Shown here: positions 15,678 to 24,480 of the stretch, one piece after another
Position numbering within the stretch: position 1 is the first letter of the stretch
Layout: the number at the start of each line of letters is the position of its first letter
Virus record (IMG/VR): IMGVR_UViG_3300025133_006670
Location: 1-30,961 of that record
Length of the DNA: 30,961 nucleotides
Source of the DNA: a virus
Direction: 5' to 3' (one strand)
Made by a program: the position numbers and the translations under genes
The notes under the pieces: model-generated
Seen by the model: only the letters and a program-made list of their open reading frames with translations
Database searches by the model: none
What the model was told of the DNA's origin: nothing

Positions 15678-16118
15678 TTATCTGTACAAATTTGTTTCGG
15701 ATCTGCGGTTAGACGAGAGCTGTACGAGCATGTCCTTCTTGTGGTCCAAAGAGGACACCAAGCCCTTGAGCAGGGTGTACTTAAAAGACGCATCATTGAC
15801 GCAGGAGGCTAACGTGGAGAACTCCTCTGAGGACTCAACAAAATCATCTAGATCTTTAGCGGTCTGCTTAGTGGACGAAGTTGATTTTCTCTCCTTTCTC
15901 GTTTGAGCTACATATTTTGTTAATTCCAAATTAGCATCATCAAGTCTCTTTTTTGCTACAGACAAAAGACCTTGATAATACGAGTATATTGAAGATTGAC
16001 GAGTAATCTCATCATCAATCTCATGTTTACTAAATTTTGTAATTTCGTCTGCGATGTCCACATAGTTTTCCCATGTAAGATCATCAAGTGCTTCTAACAA
16101 GTGTAATGATTTACTCAT
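15678..16118 (-). CDS. UvsY-like helical protein (putative recombination mediator)
   Basis: 146 aa from ATG 16118, which has AGGAG at seven bases; ATG 16121 is also possible, and a TTG at 16133 overlaps the ribosome site. The sequence is almost all helical and charged: LLSVAKKRLDDANLELTKYV, then KQTAKDLDDFV, and FKYTLLKGLVSSLDHKKDM with a following LVQLSSNRRSE. This pattern, including the basic C-terminal helix, recalls UvsY, which loads a RecA-like recombinase on gp32-coated DNA. No UvsX is in the window. Neighbouring gp46/gp47, SSB and helicase genes support a recombination role. The family call rests on pattern and context, not on an exact motif. Confidence 0.58.
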   Translation of the reverse strand: MSKSLHLLEALDDLTWENYVDIADEITKFSKHEIDDEITRQSSIYSYYQGLLSVAKKRLDDANLELTKYVAQTRKERKSTSSTKQTAKDLDDFVESSEEFSTLASCVNDASFKYTLLKGLVSSLDHKKDMLVQLSSNRRSETNLYR

Positions 16119-16470
16119 CATAATTCTCCTCAAAAAGTAAATACCAAAGCTTAGGATTTTCGTTTTTAAACATCAAAAAACTCCTACATACTGCTTCGGT
16201 TATAAATTCGTTATCCGATACCACTGAGCCATTCTCTTCCGAACCTCCCAGTCCAAAAGTTTCCATAAGTACATGACAAACCTCATGTATTATAGAGTGT
16301 ATGGTGGTCCTTTCATCCATTGATTCTTCTAACAATATTTCATGATTGTTAAAATCTGTGACCCCATAACATTTATCCCCCTCTTCTTTTAAGTTTTTCT
16401 TAATCTTAAAAGTAAACTTTGCCCAGCCCACATCAAAGCCTTTGGGGAGATTTTTAAGAACTCTATTCAC
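16111..16470 (-). CDS. HExxH zinc-metallopeptidase-like protein
   Basis: 119 aa. The helix SIIHEVCHVLMETFG holds H62-E63-x2-H66, the zinc-binding pair and general base of zincin peptidases, and ITEAVCRSF supplies a possible third ligand at E92. Small size and absence of a signal peptide suggest a cytoplasmic enzyme of the ImmA/SprT-like or phage zinc-peptidase kind. Start is GTG 16470, eight bases inside the helicase gene, since no ATG exists before the motif; GAGG lies about six bases upstream. Target unknown. It sits between helicase and UvsY-like genes. Confidence 0.75.
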   Translation of the reverse strand: MNRVLKNLPKGFDVGWAKFTFKIKKNLKEEGDKCYGVTDFNNHEILLEESMDERTTIHSIIHEVCHVLMETFGLGGSEENGSVVSDNEFITEAVCRSFLMFKNENPKLWYLLFEENYDE

Positions 16471-17767
16471 CCTCTACCTCAATATCCTCCCCCTCTGCCA
16501 TTCTCAATATATTATAATCTATAGTCATAGGCACGGTAAAGCGCGGTCTGCCGTTTCTAGATTTTACAACATACGCTCTCATTCTTCCTTCGTCAAATTC
16601 CTGCTCACTTTGGTTCAAAGATACCGCAAAGTCGCAAGTTCTAATTTTACCATAGGAGTCCCCTAGCTCCGCATCTGTAATAATCTTAACAGCACGACCT
16701 TGCCTGTTGGTCTGGGTTGCTGTCCACAATAGTACGTTTGTCTCCATCGCTAACCCTCTAAGCTCCTCCGCAATTCTCTGCTGTGCTTGATACTCATGTT
16801 GATTCTCTCGTACAGGTCTCAGAAGCTCTAAGTAATCAACAATGATTACATCAGGAGTAAAATCTTCATAGTTATGGAGCTGTACCATCAAGGCTCTTAA
16901 AGAGTTTACGTTCGCTGTTCCAGTAGGAAACTCTTTAATAACAAGCTTACTATCAGGAAAATTGTTTTGGAAAATACTTAGGCGTTCTCCAACTTTTAGC
17001 TGCGAGGATGCATTCTTAAGTTGGCCTTGTGGTATTAAGGTAGCCACCGAATCGAATCGTTGGGCGATCTTGTCTTCAGACATCTCTAACGACACATAAA
17101 GAACCTTACGCCCCTCCATCATACTTTGGATAGCCTGATTCACTAACCAAAGGGATTTACCAACTCCAGGAGGTGCTATAACCATAGCCAGTTCCTTATT
17201 TCCCAAACCCCCCTCCAAAGAGCGGTTAAGAGCGGGTAACAAAGTCTTATATTTATCCTGCTCCTCTGAATTGTAGGTTCTGTCCCACCTTTCTCCAAAA
17301 TCGGAGAAATACGTCTGACCTACATCCACACTCCTACTAACCGTCAAGGCTTTTCTAACAAGCTGCTCGGTTTCTTCCATCCTATCTTCTTTAATAAGAA
17401 TCAAAGACTCTTTAATTGCCTCCTTCATAGCCTCACGCTTGGCAAAAGTCTCAATTAAATCTAAATAGTATTCCTGTCCGTCTAATGCAGACGTATCAAG
17501 TTTATTAATGTACTGAAGTTCGTCAGTATAATCATGTAGGGACTCCCTCTCAGCTTTGGTTTCCCTGATTTCTTGTTCAATGAAATCATCAGTAGGTAAT
17601 TTCTTATACTTCTCGTAATAATCCCGCACCACAGAAAAGATTCTTCCGTGTACTGGAAACTCAAAGTAACTTGGTTGTACTAAATTAACAATTTGCAGGT
17701 AAAAATCTTTATCTGATTTGAGGAGATACAAAACTCCTCTTTGAATATTTTCGCTAAATTGATACAT
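16463..17767 (-). CDS. DnaB/gp41-type replicative helicase
   Basis: 434 aa, RecA-fold hexameric helicase that would unwind DNA ahead of the fork. N-terminal helical domain about 1-110 (VLYLLKSDKDFYLQIV, then HGRIFSVVRDYYEKY), a linker, then the ATPase: Walker A APPGVGKS (198-205), YVSLEMSED (224-232), Walker B VIIVDYLELL (307-316), WTATQTNR (348-355, sensor glutamine) and VKSRNGRPR near the C-terminus with the likely arginine finger. No primase domain is fused and none is found in the window. AGAGGA precedes ATG 17767. It follows the zinc-ribbon gene in the same direction. Confidence 0.93.
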   Translation of the reverse strand: MYQFSENIQRGVLYLLKSDKDFYLQIVNLVQPSYFEFPVHGRIFSVVRDYYEKYKKLPTDDFIEQEIRETKAERESLHDYTDELQYINKLDTSALDGQEYYLDLIETFAKREAMKEAIKESLILIKEDRMEETEQLVRKALTVSRSVDVGQTYFSDFGERWDRTYNSEEQDKYKTLLPALNRSLEGGLGNKELAMVIAPPGVGKSLWLVNQAIQSMMEGRKVLYVSLEMSEDKIAQRFDSVATLIPQGQLKNASSQLKVGERLSIFQNNFPDSKLVIKEFPTGTANVNSLRALMVQLHNYEDFTPDVIIVDYLELLRPVRENQHEYQAQQRIAEELRGLAMETNVLLWTATQTNRQGRAVKIITDAELGDSYGKIRTCDFAVSLNQSEQEFDEGRMRAYVVKSRNGRPRFTVPMTIDYNILRMAEGEDIEVEGE

Positions 17768-17779
17768 GTCGTCCTCTAT

Positions 17780-18205
17780 TTATTGTGGTTTGTATTTTTT
17801 GTGTGGGTCAATCCCTGCCTTATCATAGTGATTGGCCGAGAGTTTTCGGGAAGCATCTAATTTATCAGCAAGTTCTCCTTCAGTTAGCCGTCTACCACCA
17901 TTATCCTTGATCCATTGATCAGAGGGGGTGTACTTCGCATAAGCTTTCCATCCATTATCCATTCTCTCCTTACTCTCTTCTTGAAGTTTAGCATTAATCT
18001 CATCCGACCCCCCAGTTTTCTGCACCCCTACAGCGCAAGTCCAACCCGCACCTTTAAAATGTACAGCAGGGGCACCTCCACCCCAATATCTCTCTGATAG
18101 CTTCTTGCACTCAGGACATTTAGTCTTTTTGGGGTTTGTTCCTATAGAGTAGTCTCTTTCCCAATAAATATTACAATCATCACAAACCCATTCGTATACT
18201 GCCAT
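17780..18205 (-). CDS. FmdB-like zinc-ribbon protein
   Basis: 141 aa. The N-terminal about 40 residues form a zinc ribbon with two CxxC knuckles: C8-x2-C11 and C30-x2-C33, in the FmdB/PF09723-like pattern starting VYEWVCDDC. After a glycine-rich stretch (WGGGAP), the rest is charged and ends in basic residues. FmdB-like ribbons occur widely in phages; a nucleic-acid or protein-binding role is usual but unproved. AGAGGA precedes ATG 18205. It lies between the RNR and helicase genes. Confidence 0.82.
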   Translation of the reverse strand: MAVYEWVCDDCNIYWERDYSIGTNPKKTKCPECKKLSERYWGGGAPAVHFKGAGWTCAVGVQKTGGSDEINAKLQEESKERMDNGWKAYAKYTPSDQWIKDNGGRRLTEGELADKLDASRKLSANHYDKAGIDPHKKYKPQ

Positions 18206-18227
18206 GTTTAATCCTCTTTAATTCTTA

Positions 18228-20144
18228 TCATGCTCCACACTCCCCACCTGCAAGAGAACAGGCTTCTCCTGTTTCGGTCCCTTGCTCCCTCTCGCCACTC
18301 TCTCCCATATATTTAGTTATATTCTCGTCCGAAAGAGTAATTGCTTCTAAAGGCTCATTACCTTTTGACCCCGCTCGATACACAGTTAGCCCCTTTAAGT
18401 AGGGTGCATAATCTAGTGCTGTTTGGGAGAAATCCTTAGGAGTAGCAGTTGAGGGTAGATTTATAGTTTTCGATATGCAGGAATCAATATATTTCTGAAT
18501 GGTAGCCTGAACTCTGATGTGATCCTCTGGGGTAATATCATACGCCCCCACAAAGTTTTCAATGCTCTTATTATTCTTATAGTATTCCTCAAAAAGGGGA
18601 TCAACTACAAGCTTTTGCTTCCAAATATTATTTTGTCGGTATCTACGGTGGTACATTGCGGAGAAAATAGGCTCAATGCCTGAACTAACCCCATGAAGCA
18701 TTGAGATAGTTCCACAAGGAGGAATAGTAAGCATCACAGCGTTACGAATCCCATATCTCTTAATTAACATTCGGATTCTAGCAGGTAAAGTTTTTGCAAA
18801 ATCCTCACTAAGGTACTTCTTGTAATCAAACTCTGGGAACGGACTTTTGTCCCTCGCCAGATAAATTGACATCTTGTAAGACTCGTCCCTAATCGTAGTA
18901 AATAGCCTATCCAAAAACTCTAAACACTTCTCACTCCCATACTTAATCCCAAGTTTGATTAGCATGTAGTGCATACCTATTACCCCTAGTCCAATCCTGC
19001 GGGAACGGTTTGCCACAGTCTTACACTCCTCAGTGGGGAACGCATTAATAGTAAGAACATTATCTAGAAATCTAACACCCGTACGAACCGCTTTAGCTAA
19101 TCTCTTCCAATCCACATTACTACCATCCTCCAAGACCATATTGTTTAGGTTAATATTACCCAGACAACAGTTACCGTAAGAAGGTAGTGAGATTTCCCCA
19201 CAAGGATTAGTGGAATCTAGCCTCTCAAAATAAGAAACATTGGTATATTTATTAGCAAAATCAATATTAAAAATTCCAGGATCACCAGACTCAACAGAAT
19301 TCTTCCAGATAAGATCCCAAAGTTCTTTTGCCTTCATATCATTCAGCCTAATAACCTCAAAAGTATCTCTCCAATCTTCCCTGTGGAAGTTCTCCGCTCT
19401 AACCCTAACATCTTCTTCATCAAGACCGATGACCCTTACTACTTCTGAGTCGTCCACATCCCCCTTCTTACACCGAAGAAGGTCATACATGTGGTATTCT
19501 TTGTTATTAAACGAAAAAAACCAGTCCTCATTTAGTTCAACTGCTTCGAGAAATCTGTCCGTTATGGCTACAGAGATATTAAAGTTATTTAGCTGGCCTT
19601 GGTCCAACTTAACAGAAAGAAACTCAAGAAGGTCAGGGTGGGTGATATTGAGGATCCCCATGAGGGCAGTCCTGCGGTTCTTACCCGCTCGTACATGCTC
19701 TCCCACCTCATTGATCATCTTCAGGACCGAAACGGCTCCTGGGGCTGAATTAGCCACACTACCTATGTGATCGCCTTTGGGACGGAGCTTGGACACGTTA
19801 AACCCAACTCCACCACCAGCACAGGAAATCTTATACATATCCTGTACGGTTCTCCCTATGGAGTCCACACTATCTTCTGGGATAATTACATAGCAGTTAA
19901 GTAGGTTGTGATGTCCACTATTTCTACCTGCTCCAAAGATAATTCTGCCTCCAGGAATAAAATCCCCAGACCCCACTACATCGTAAACAGCTTTTTCTAC
20001 TTTTTCCTTGTCTTCATCCCTCTCAGCAGAAGAAACGGTTTTAGAAATAACCTTAGCTCTTTCTGCCCATTTTGTCTCTCCAGGATATGCATATCGTGAT
20101 TCAAAGATTTCTTGACCAAGAGTGGTCAACGATGTAATTGCCAT
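18228..20144 (-). CDS. nrdJ: Class II (adenosylcobalamin) ribonucleotide reductase
   Basis: 638 aa, single-chain reductase that makes deoxynucleotides for phage replication using B12. The fingerprint is present: C84 in NLLNCYVI, the active-site NPCGE (313-317, C315 and E317), and C326/C327 in GNCCLGNINLN, the C84 and C326/327 pair being the reducible cysteines. Further blocks are AGGGVGFNVS, RRIGLGVIGMHY and PPCGTISM-like TIPPCGTISMLHG. The C-terminus carries a C629-x6-C636 pair for shuttle reduction. No ATP-cone precedes the core and no beta-subunit gene is nearby, as expected for class II. AAGGAA lies upstream of ATG 20144. Needs cobalamin from the host. Confidence 0.9.
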   Translation of the reverse strand: MAITSLTTLGQEIFESRYAYPGETKWAERAKVISKTVSSAERDEDKEKVEKAVYDVVGSGDFIPGGRIIFGAGRNSGHHNLLNCYVIIPEDSVDSIGRTVQDMYKISCAGGGVGFNVSKLRPKGDHIGSVANSAPGAVSVLKMINEVGEHVRAGKNRRTALMGILNITHPDLLEFLSVKLDQGQLNNFNISVAITDRFLEAVELNEDWFFSFNNKEYHMYDLLRCKKGDVDDSEVVRVIGLDEEDVRVRAENFHREDWRDTFEVIRLNDMKAKELWDLIWKNSVESGDPGIFNIDFANKYTNVSYFERLDSTNPCGEISLPSYGNCCLGNINLNNMVLEDGSNVDWKRLAKAVRTGVRFLDNVLTINAFPTEECKTVANRSRRIGLGVIGMHYMLIKLGIKYGSEKCLEFLDRLFTTIRDESYKMSIYLARDKSPFPEFDYKKYLSEDFAKTLPARIRMLIKRYGIRNAVMLTIPPCGTISMLHGVSSGIEPIFSAMYHRRYRQNNIWKQKLVVDPLFEEYYKNNKSIENFVGAYDITPEDHIRVQATIQKYIDSCISKTINLPSTATPKDFSQTALDYAPYLKGLTVYRAGSKGNEPLEAITLSDENITKYMGESGEREQGTETGEACSLAGGECGA

Positions 20145-20148
20145 TTAT

Positions 20149-21738
20149 TTATTCCTTTATGTACGAAATACCTTTGTCTTTTATGATAGACAATCGGGGC
20201 GAAGAATCGAGAAGAGTCTTCAAATATTTATTATGAGTTATAACGAAGATAGTCTTGGTCTTCTTAAGTTCCATCAATAGTTGATGAAGACCTTGTATGC
20301 CTTCTTCATCAATATTTTCAGCCACTTCGTCGAAGAAGATTAAATCAACATGAGACTTGTCCGTTAGAAGAAGTAAGTCTTTTAGCCCAAGCATGATTGC
20401 CAAGTTTACCTTACGTTTCTCACCACCAGACAGAGATATATACTGAATCAATCTTCCATCGGTCTCTATTTTTTCGTTTAATTCTCTATCAAATTCTACA
20501 AAATACTTAGAGTTTGTTAAGTATGATAAGTAAAAATTACACCTATCATTAAAATGCTCTAATATATTATTAATAATATGTTTTATAATCCCCTGCTCGG
20601 AGAACGCTTTCTCCCAGAAGCGCATAACCTCATACCAAATCTTATTAAAGTCCTGCTCCTTCCTTGCCTCTTCAATTGAATCTGATAGTTCCTTTTTTAT
20701 GTCTTCGTAGTTTGTCTCATCCCTGCACAAGTTCTTATACTCTAAAATAGAAGAGAACTCTTTTGAAGATACTTCAGGACGCTTTAAATTACTCAGCAGA
20801 GAATTAAGCTCGTCATTGTAACTGTCTCTATCCTCCTTCATAAGAGTTAGATTTCTAATTCCCCTATCTTTATCGAATGAAATAACCACAGTCTGTCCAC
20901 ACTCACCGCACGGCTCTTCTTTCCCAAAACTCTCAAGCTTATTAGAAAGCTTATTTATCTTATTAGAAAGAGCAGCCACCTCCCCCTTAATATCCCTAAT
21001 CTTTATGTTGTTTTGGGAAAAGGTATTCTCCTCTTCTAAAATATCATCTAAAGACAGAGACAGTATGTGGTCATTATAAGACTTAAATTCTTTTTTTGCT
21101 TCTTCTACCTTATCAATTTTTTTATTAAGGATATCTATATTCTTACTGTTCTCTGTTATTACCGCTTCTTTTTCTTTTATACCTTGATAGAAGGCTGATT
21201 TATTAGAGCGTATCTTATCCCGCATCAAGAAAATATCATCAAGATTTAGAAAGGTTCTGATGATTGTCCTCTTATCGTCCGCTGAAGAGTCTAAGAAGTT
21301 AACATCATTAGATTGCCCAAAAAACATGGAGGCTAATAAGACTTTGTGATTAATATTTAGAAATGAATTAATGTCTGCCTGTGTAGCTATTACAGAATCT
21401 TTGGTCCTGTTTTCTTTACCTACAAGGAACTCAAGCTTAGTTGGTTTCTTTTGTCGGGTAATCACTATGTCTTCATCGTTGTGCGTTATATGCACCTCTA
21501 CCCTACACTTCTTCTTAGCCTGATTATTAACAAGGCTACTCTCCGTGCTTTTTCTAATAGTCTTACCCGTTAGCCCAAAGAACAACGCCTCAATTAGGGC
21601 ACTCTTCCCTGAACCATTTGAGCCACCCGTATCATTATTCTTACCCTTTATTAAGGTAAGGTTACTATAGTTTGAGAAGTCTAAAGAAACCTCTTTAAAC
21701 GAATAAAAATTTTGTGCCCTTACTTTTTCAATTTTCAT
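20149..21738 (-). CDS. gp46/Rad50/SbcC-like recombination ATPase
   Basis: 529 aa SMC-type ATPase that with gp47 processes DNA ends for recombination-dependent replication. Walker A is GSNGSGKS (39-46), the zinc hook is CGEC (277-280) at the middle of two coiled-coil arms, the ABC signature LSGGE is at 436-440, and Walker B IFFDE at 467-471, followed by a TH H-loop (501-502). Length is close to T4 gp46 (about 560), much shorter than SbcC. Start ATG 21738 overlaps the gp47 stop by 11 bases, so the two subunits are coupled. Four bases separate it from the RNR gene. Confidence 0.93.
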   Translation of the reverse strand: MKIEKVRAQNFYSFKEVSLDFSNYSNLTLIKGKNNDTGGSNGSGKSALIEALFFGLTGKTIRKSTESSLVNNQAKKKCRVEVHITHNDEDIVITRQKKPTKLEFLVGKENRTKDSVIATQADINSFLNINHKVLLASMFFGQSNDVNFLDSSADDKRTIIRTFLNLDDIFLMRDKIRSNKSAFYQGIKEKEAVITENSKNIDILNKKIDKVEEAKKEFKSYNDHILSLSLDDILEEENTFSQNNIKIRDIKGEVAALSNKINKLSNKLESFGKEEPCGECGQTVVISFDKDRGIRNLTLMKEDRDSYNDELNSLLSNLKRPEVSSKEFSSILEYKNLCRDETNYEDIKKELSDSIEEARKEQDFNKIWYEVMRFWEKAFSEQGIIKHIINNILEHFNDRCNFYLSYLTNSKYFVEFDRELNEKIETDGRLIQYISLSGGEKRKVNLAIMLGLKDLLLLTDKSHVDLIFFDEVAENIDEEGIQGLHQLLMELKKTKTIFVITHNKYLKTLLDSSPRLSIIKDKGISYIKE

Positions 21739-22720
21739 CCTTCAATAACCTATACCCCTCCATCAAAACTTCAGTAGAAATTGTAGAATTAGCGGCCTCT
21801 ACATAGTCTGATATGATTATATCATTTAAAGAAAACAAATCCCTGTCGGGATCGTATGACGAGATGTCCTCTTCGTTGAACACAGGTGAGTACTTTATAT
21901 CCACATACTTAGCCTTTAACTTATCATAAGGTATGGGACAATGATCTGAGTCTACCAGAATCCTAAGAAAGGTAAAGTAGTTAGGGTCATTGATAGCCTC
22001 TAAATTTCTCTCAAGATCATGAACTGGGTACAGGAGATGTCTTGGCCCTGAGTCCACCAACTTATACTCTACGCTGCCATCATCTAAAATAGCATAGAAG
22101 TTATCCTTAAAACACTCTCCGTAATTAGTAGTGTAGGGTGTTCCCAAGCAAACTACCTTTGAATGAGGCTCCCGTAATCCTCCTCGTCGCTCACAAAAAC
22201 CATGAATATGGCCCAAATAAGTAGTAGAGTTAAAATTAGAAAGAGTAAGGCTAAAGTCAGCATCACCAGCGGAATTAAGACAACCGATATAACCAAAATG
22301 GCCGAATACCGTATAGCCCGAAGGAACCATTTCCAAGGCATCAATAATAGTTTTTTCATTTTCATAATGAGGTATAAATACCCTTCTGTTCTCGTCATCA
22401 ACGTAAGTATGTTCAATTATCTTCACACCTTCGTCTTCAAAAAGACTTAATGCAGTTATACCATCGTCTGCTTTGGTCTCGCTATCATGATTTCCTCTAA
22501 TCACATAGATATTTTTAGAGTCAGACATACCATCTAAGATAGCCTTAAAGGTTAGAAGCTCTTTTGGAGAGGGCTTCCTGTACATGAAGACATCACCCAT
22601 TATAATAACGTCATCTGGAGTCTCTTTTGAATATATTCCAGAAATACATTTGAGCTGTGCGTCTAGTAGTCCCCCTATTCTGGAGTTAAGATGAAGATCC
22701 GTTATAACAAGTGTTCGCAA
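21728..22720 (-). CDS. gp47/Mre11/SbcD-like nuclease
   Basis: 330 aa metallophosphoesterase, nuclease partner of the gp46-like ATPase. Metal and catalytic residues are all in place: D8 and H10 (ITDLHL), D43 (MGDVF), N77-H78 (RGNHD), H141 (GHFG) and H171/H173 (GHIHG). The start is TTG 22720; in that frame the previous stop is only about eight codons upstream and no ATG or GTG is available, so TTG is the only standard choice. A GGGGTG stretch precedes it. It overlaps the thyX 3' end by 19 bases. Confidence 0.92.
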   Translation of the reverse strand: MRTLVITDLHLNSRIGGLLDAQLKCISGIYSKETPDDVIIMGDVFMYRKPSPKELLTFKAILDGMSDSKNIYVIRGNHDSETKADDGITALSLFEDEGVKIIEHTYVDDENRRVFIPHYENEKTIIDALEMVPSGYTVFGHFGYIGCLNSAGDADFSLTLSNFNSTTYLGHIHGFCERRGGLREPHSKVVCLGTPYTTNYGECFKDNFYAILDDGSVEYKLVDSGPRHLLYPVHDLERNLEAINDPNYFTFLRILVDSDHCPIPYDKLKAKYVDIKYSPVFNEEDISSYDPDRDLFSLNDIIISDYVEAANSTISTEVLMEGYRLLKDEN

Positions 22721-23361
22721 AGCGCACCCCAGCTCTCAGGAAACAAAGAGAATAATATATTACTAATAGCCTCCGCATACTCTCTCGTCTCTAGTTGTGT
22801 ATGAGAATCAATTCTAAGCTTGTATAAATGAAACCATGCCAAGAGAGTCCCAGTCCAAACAATCGTCGTGTACATAGACTGTGGCAGAACCATACGGGCC
22901 ATCTCAGGAGCAACATCCATTTTCAGCAAATTATTATACTGATCTATGCAAGAATTACAAAAAGATTTATATTCAATATCTTTTTCGGGTATTAGACCAT
23001 CGCCACTACCTTGTTTTATGGAATCTTTTGGCTTAGATCTCCATGTCTCAGGGGTATAGAATGTAGGTTTTTGAGTAATATACCTCCTACTTACTTCAGA
23101 CATAGACATTCCAACCTGATGCTTCCCTAATTGTCTTAATACAAATATAGGAACTTTAAGCCTGAGGGTTACTGAAGGGTGTCTAAAGGGGAGTAAGTGT
23201 TTATTCTTTGCCAAATAATTTATAAGACCCACATCCCTCTTTGAATTAAATACATCGTGATGATTACTAAAGGATGCCCTTGCTGCATTAACCACAAGAA
23301 GATCATCTCCCCCGTGAGACAGGTAATGGGTCCAGCCCTTATCCAAACAAGAAATTTTCAT
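22702..23361 (-). CDS. thyX: Flavin-dependent thymidylate synthase (ThyX)
   Basis: 219 aa. It makes dTMP from dUMP with FAD and methylene-tetrahydrofolate. N-terminal LLVVNAARASF, then LPFRHPSVTLRLKVPIFV (FAD/folate side), the ThyX motif region KHQVGMSMSEVSRRY (80-94), and the C-terminal block EMARMVLPQSMYTTIVWTGTL with HTQLETREYA. The motif differs from the textbook RHR-x-x-S-x-N-E-x-S-x-R-Y by K and Q for the first and third residues, one extra residue, and S for N. ATG 23361 overlaps the polymerase C-terminal gene as ATGA. Confidence 0.9.
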   Translation of the reverse strand: MKISCLDKGWTHYLSHGGDDLLVVNAARASFSNHHDVFNSKRDVGLINYLAKNKHLLPFRHPSVTLRLKVPIFVLRQLGKHQVGMSMSEVSRRYITQKPTFYTPETWRSKPKDSIKQGSGDGLIPEKDIEYKSFCNSCIDQYNNLLKMDVAPEMARMVLPQSMYTTIVWTGTLLAWFHLYKLRIDSHTQLETREYAEAISNILFSLFPESWGALCEHLL

Positions 23362-24479
23362 TTACTATCCATATATTTCATTACATCCCCTATGTTCTGG
23401 GGTACTCCCTCTTTATTAAAGTCTACCTCGACCCCATCCCCAAAAGAAAAGCCAACCTCTGCATCAATTTTTAGAGGTACATCAAAATTAATGTTAAAAG
23501 TATCCTTGATAAAAGGGTAGTTAACCATCTCATCATAAATAATTTCTAAACAATCGGACAAACTATCTTTGTGACAAATAACCTCTAAACTATCGTGAAC
23601 CGTAGCTACGAGATGAGCATTTATATTCTCTTCGTTAAACCGTCTATAGGTGCCTAGAAGCCCACATAAAAGAATATCAGAGGCAGTAGATTGGATAGTA
23701 AAATTAAGACCTTGACGTAGGGATCTGTTCTGTACTGAAAAATCTTTTGATCTAATGTCAGGTAGGTTCCTTCTCCTATGAAATATGGTATAGGCATACT
23801 CATTTGTTTTGATAAAATTATTAACGAAATCCATGTAAGAAAAGATCCCAGGATATACGTTCTTAAAGTTATTAATAATTTTCTTAGCTCTAGATAAGGA
23901 TATGCCCGTTACCTCTGCCAAATTAAAAGCACCACCCCCGTAGACAATAAGGAAGGATACAGTTTTTGCAATTTGTCTCTCATCTTTAGTAATATTCTCT
24001 TTGTTAAATAGGAGTTTGGCAGTATATGTGTGCAGATCTACGCCCTCATTAAAAGCTTTCTGCATGTTACCTTCTTTGGCAATGTGGGCTAGAACACGAA
24101 GCTCCATAGCAGAGTAATCCACAGTAACAAAGCAATGGTCCTTGGGACATGTGAACAGGCTTCTAATGTTATTGTCTTTATCTCTGGGTAACGTATGAAA
24201 AGACACCCCCATAGGCTTCTGAGCAGTGTAGGCAGCGCATGACAAGCGACCTGTGGATGTTCCATCAAACCTGTAGTCCACATACACTCTTGGCGTTTCG
24301 TTGTACTCAATAGCCTTCTTCGTACCTACCACATAAGTCTTCTCTAACTTTTGCGATTTACGGAGGGATAGTAACCCCTTCAAAAACCCTTGAAGATTCC
24401 TAAGTTCCCCCGTACTCTTCTCCTTCAACACTGATAAGCTTATCTTCTTACCTTCATCCCTGTAGTTCCATTTACCCAC
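23358..24479 (-). CDS. polA: DNA polymerase family A, polymerase domain (C-terminal piece)
   Basis: 373 aa, the palm and fingers of a Pol I-type replicase. DGTSTGRLS (72-80), motif A VDYSAMELRVL (120-130, D121), O-helix R168-x3-K172-x3-F176-x3-Y180-G181, QSTASDI (263-269) and motif C VHDSLEV (294-300) are in order. Motif C has HDS for the usual HDE. Position 176, equal to E. coli F762, is Phe. The annotated start is GTG 24479, eight bases inside the middle piece and about ten bases after AGAGGAG; +1 frameshifting at GGG-TAA would join it to the middle piece. The polymerase domain is complete only with the thumb in that piece. Confidence 0.9.
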   Translation of the reverse strand: MGKWNYRDEGKKISLSVLKEKSTGELRNLQGFLKGLLSLRKSQKLEKTYVVGTKKAIEYNETPRVYVDYRFDGTSTGRLSCAAYTAQKPMGVSFHTLPRDKDNNIRSLFTCPKDHCFVTVDYSAMELRVLAHIAKEGNMQKAFNEGVDLHTYTAKLLFNKENITKDERQIAKTVSFLIVYGGGAFNLAEVTGISLSRAKKIINNFKNVYPGIFSYMDFVNNFIKTNEYAYTIFHRRRNLPDIRSKDFSVQNRSLRQGLNFTIQSTASDILLCGLLGTYRRFNEENINAHLVATVHDSLEVICHKDSLSDCLEIIYDEMVNYPFIKDTFNINFDVPLKIDAEVGFSFGDGVEVDFNKEGVPQNIGDVMKYMDSK

Positions 24480-24480
24480 G
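24472..24480 (-). other. Possible +1 recoding or GTG reinitiation site in polA
   Basis: Middle piece ends CGT GGG TAA; the next piece reads GTG GGT AAA in the +1 frame. A glycyl-tRNA on GGG could re-pair on the overlapping GGT when the stop stalls. AGAGGAG lies about ten bases upstream of GTG and could serve reinitiation or stimulate recoding. Confidence 0.45.

Noticed and set aside
16260-16290. TATAATA in the HExxH gene and similar copies at about 2250, 5000, 22960 and 25130
   Set aside because: All lie within coding sequence and match ordinary Tyr-Asn or Ile-Ile codons in an AT-rich genome.
19240-19770. 176-codon plus-strand frame inside the RNR gene
   Set aside because: Serine/leucine-rich shadow of a clear NrdJ coding sequence on the other strand.
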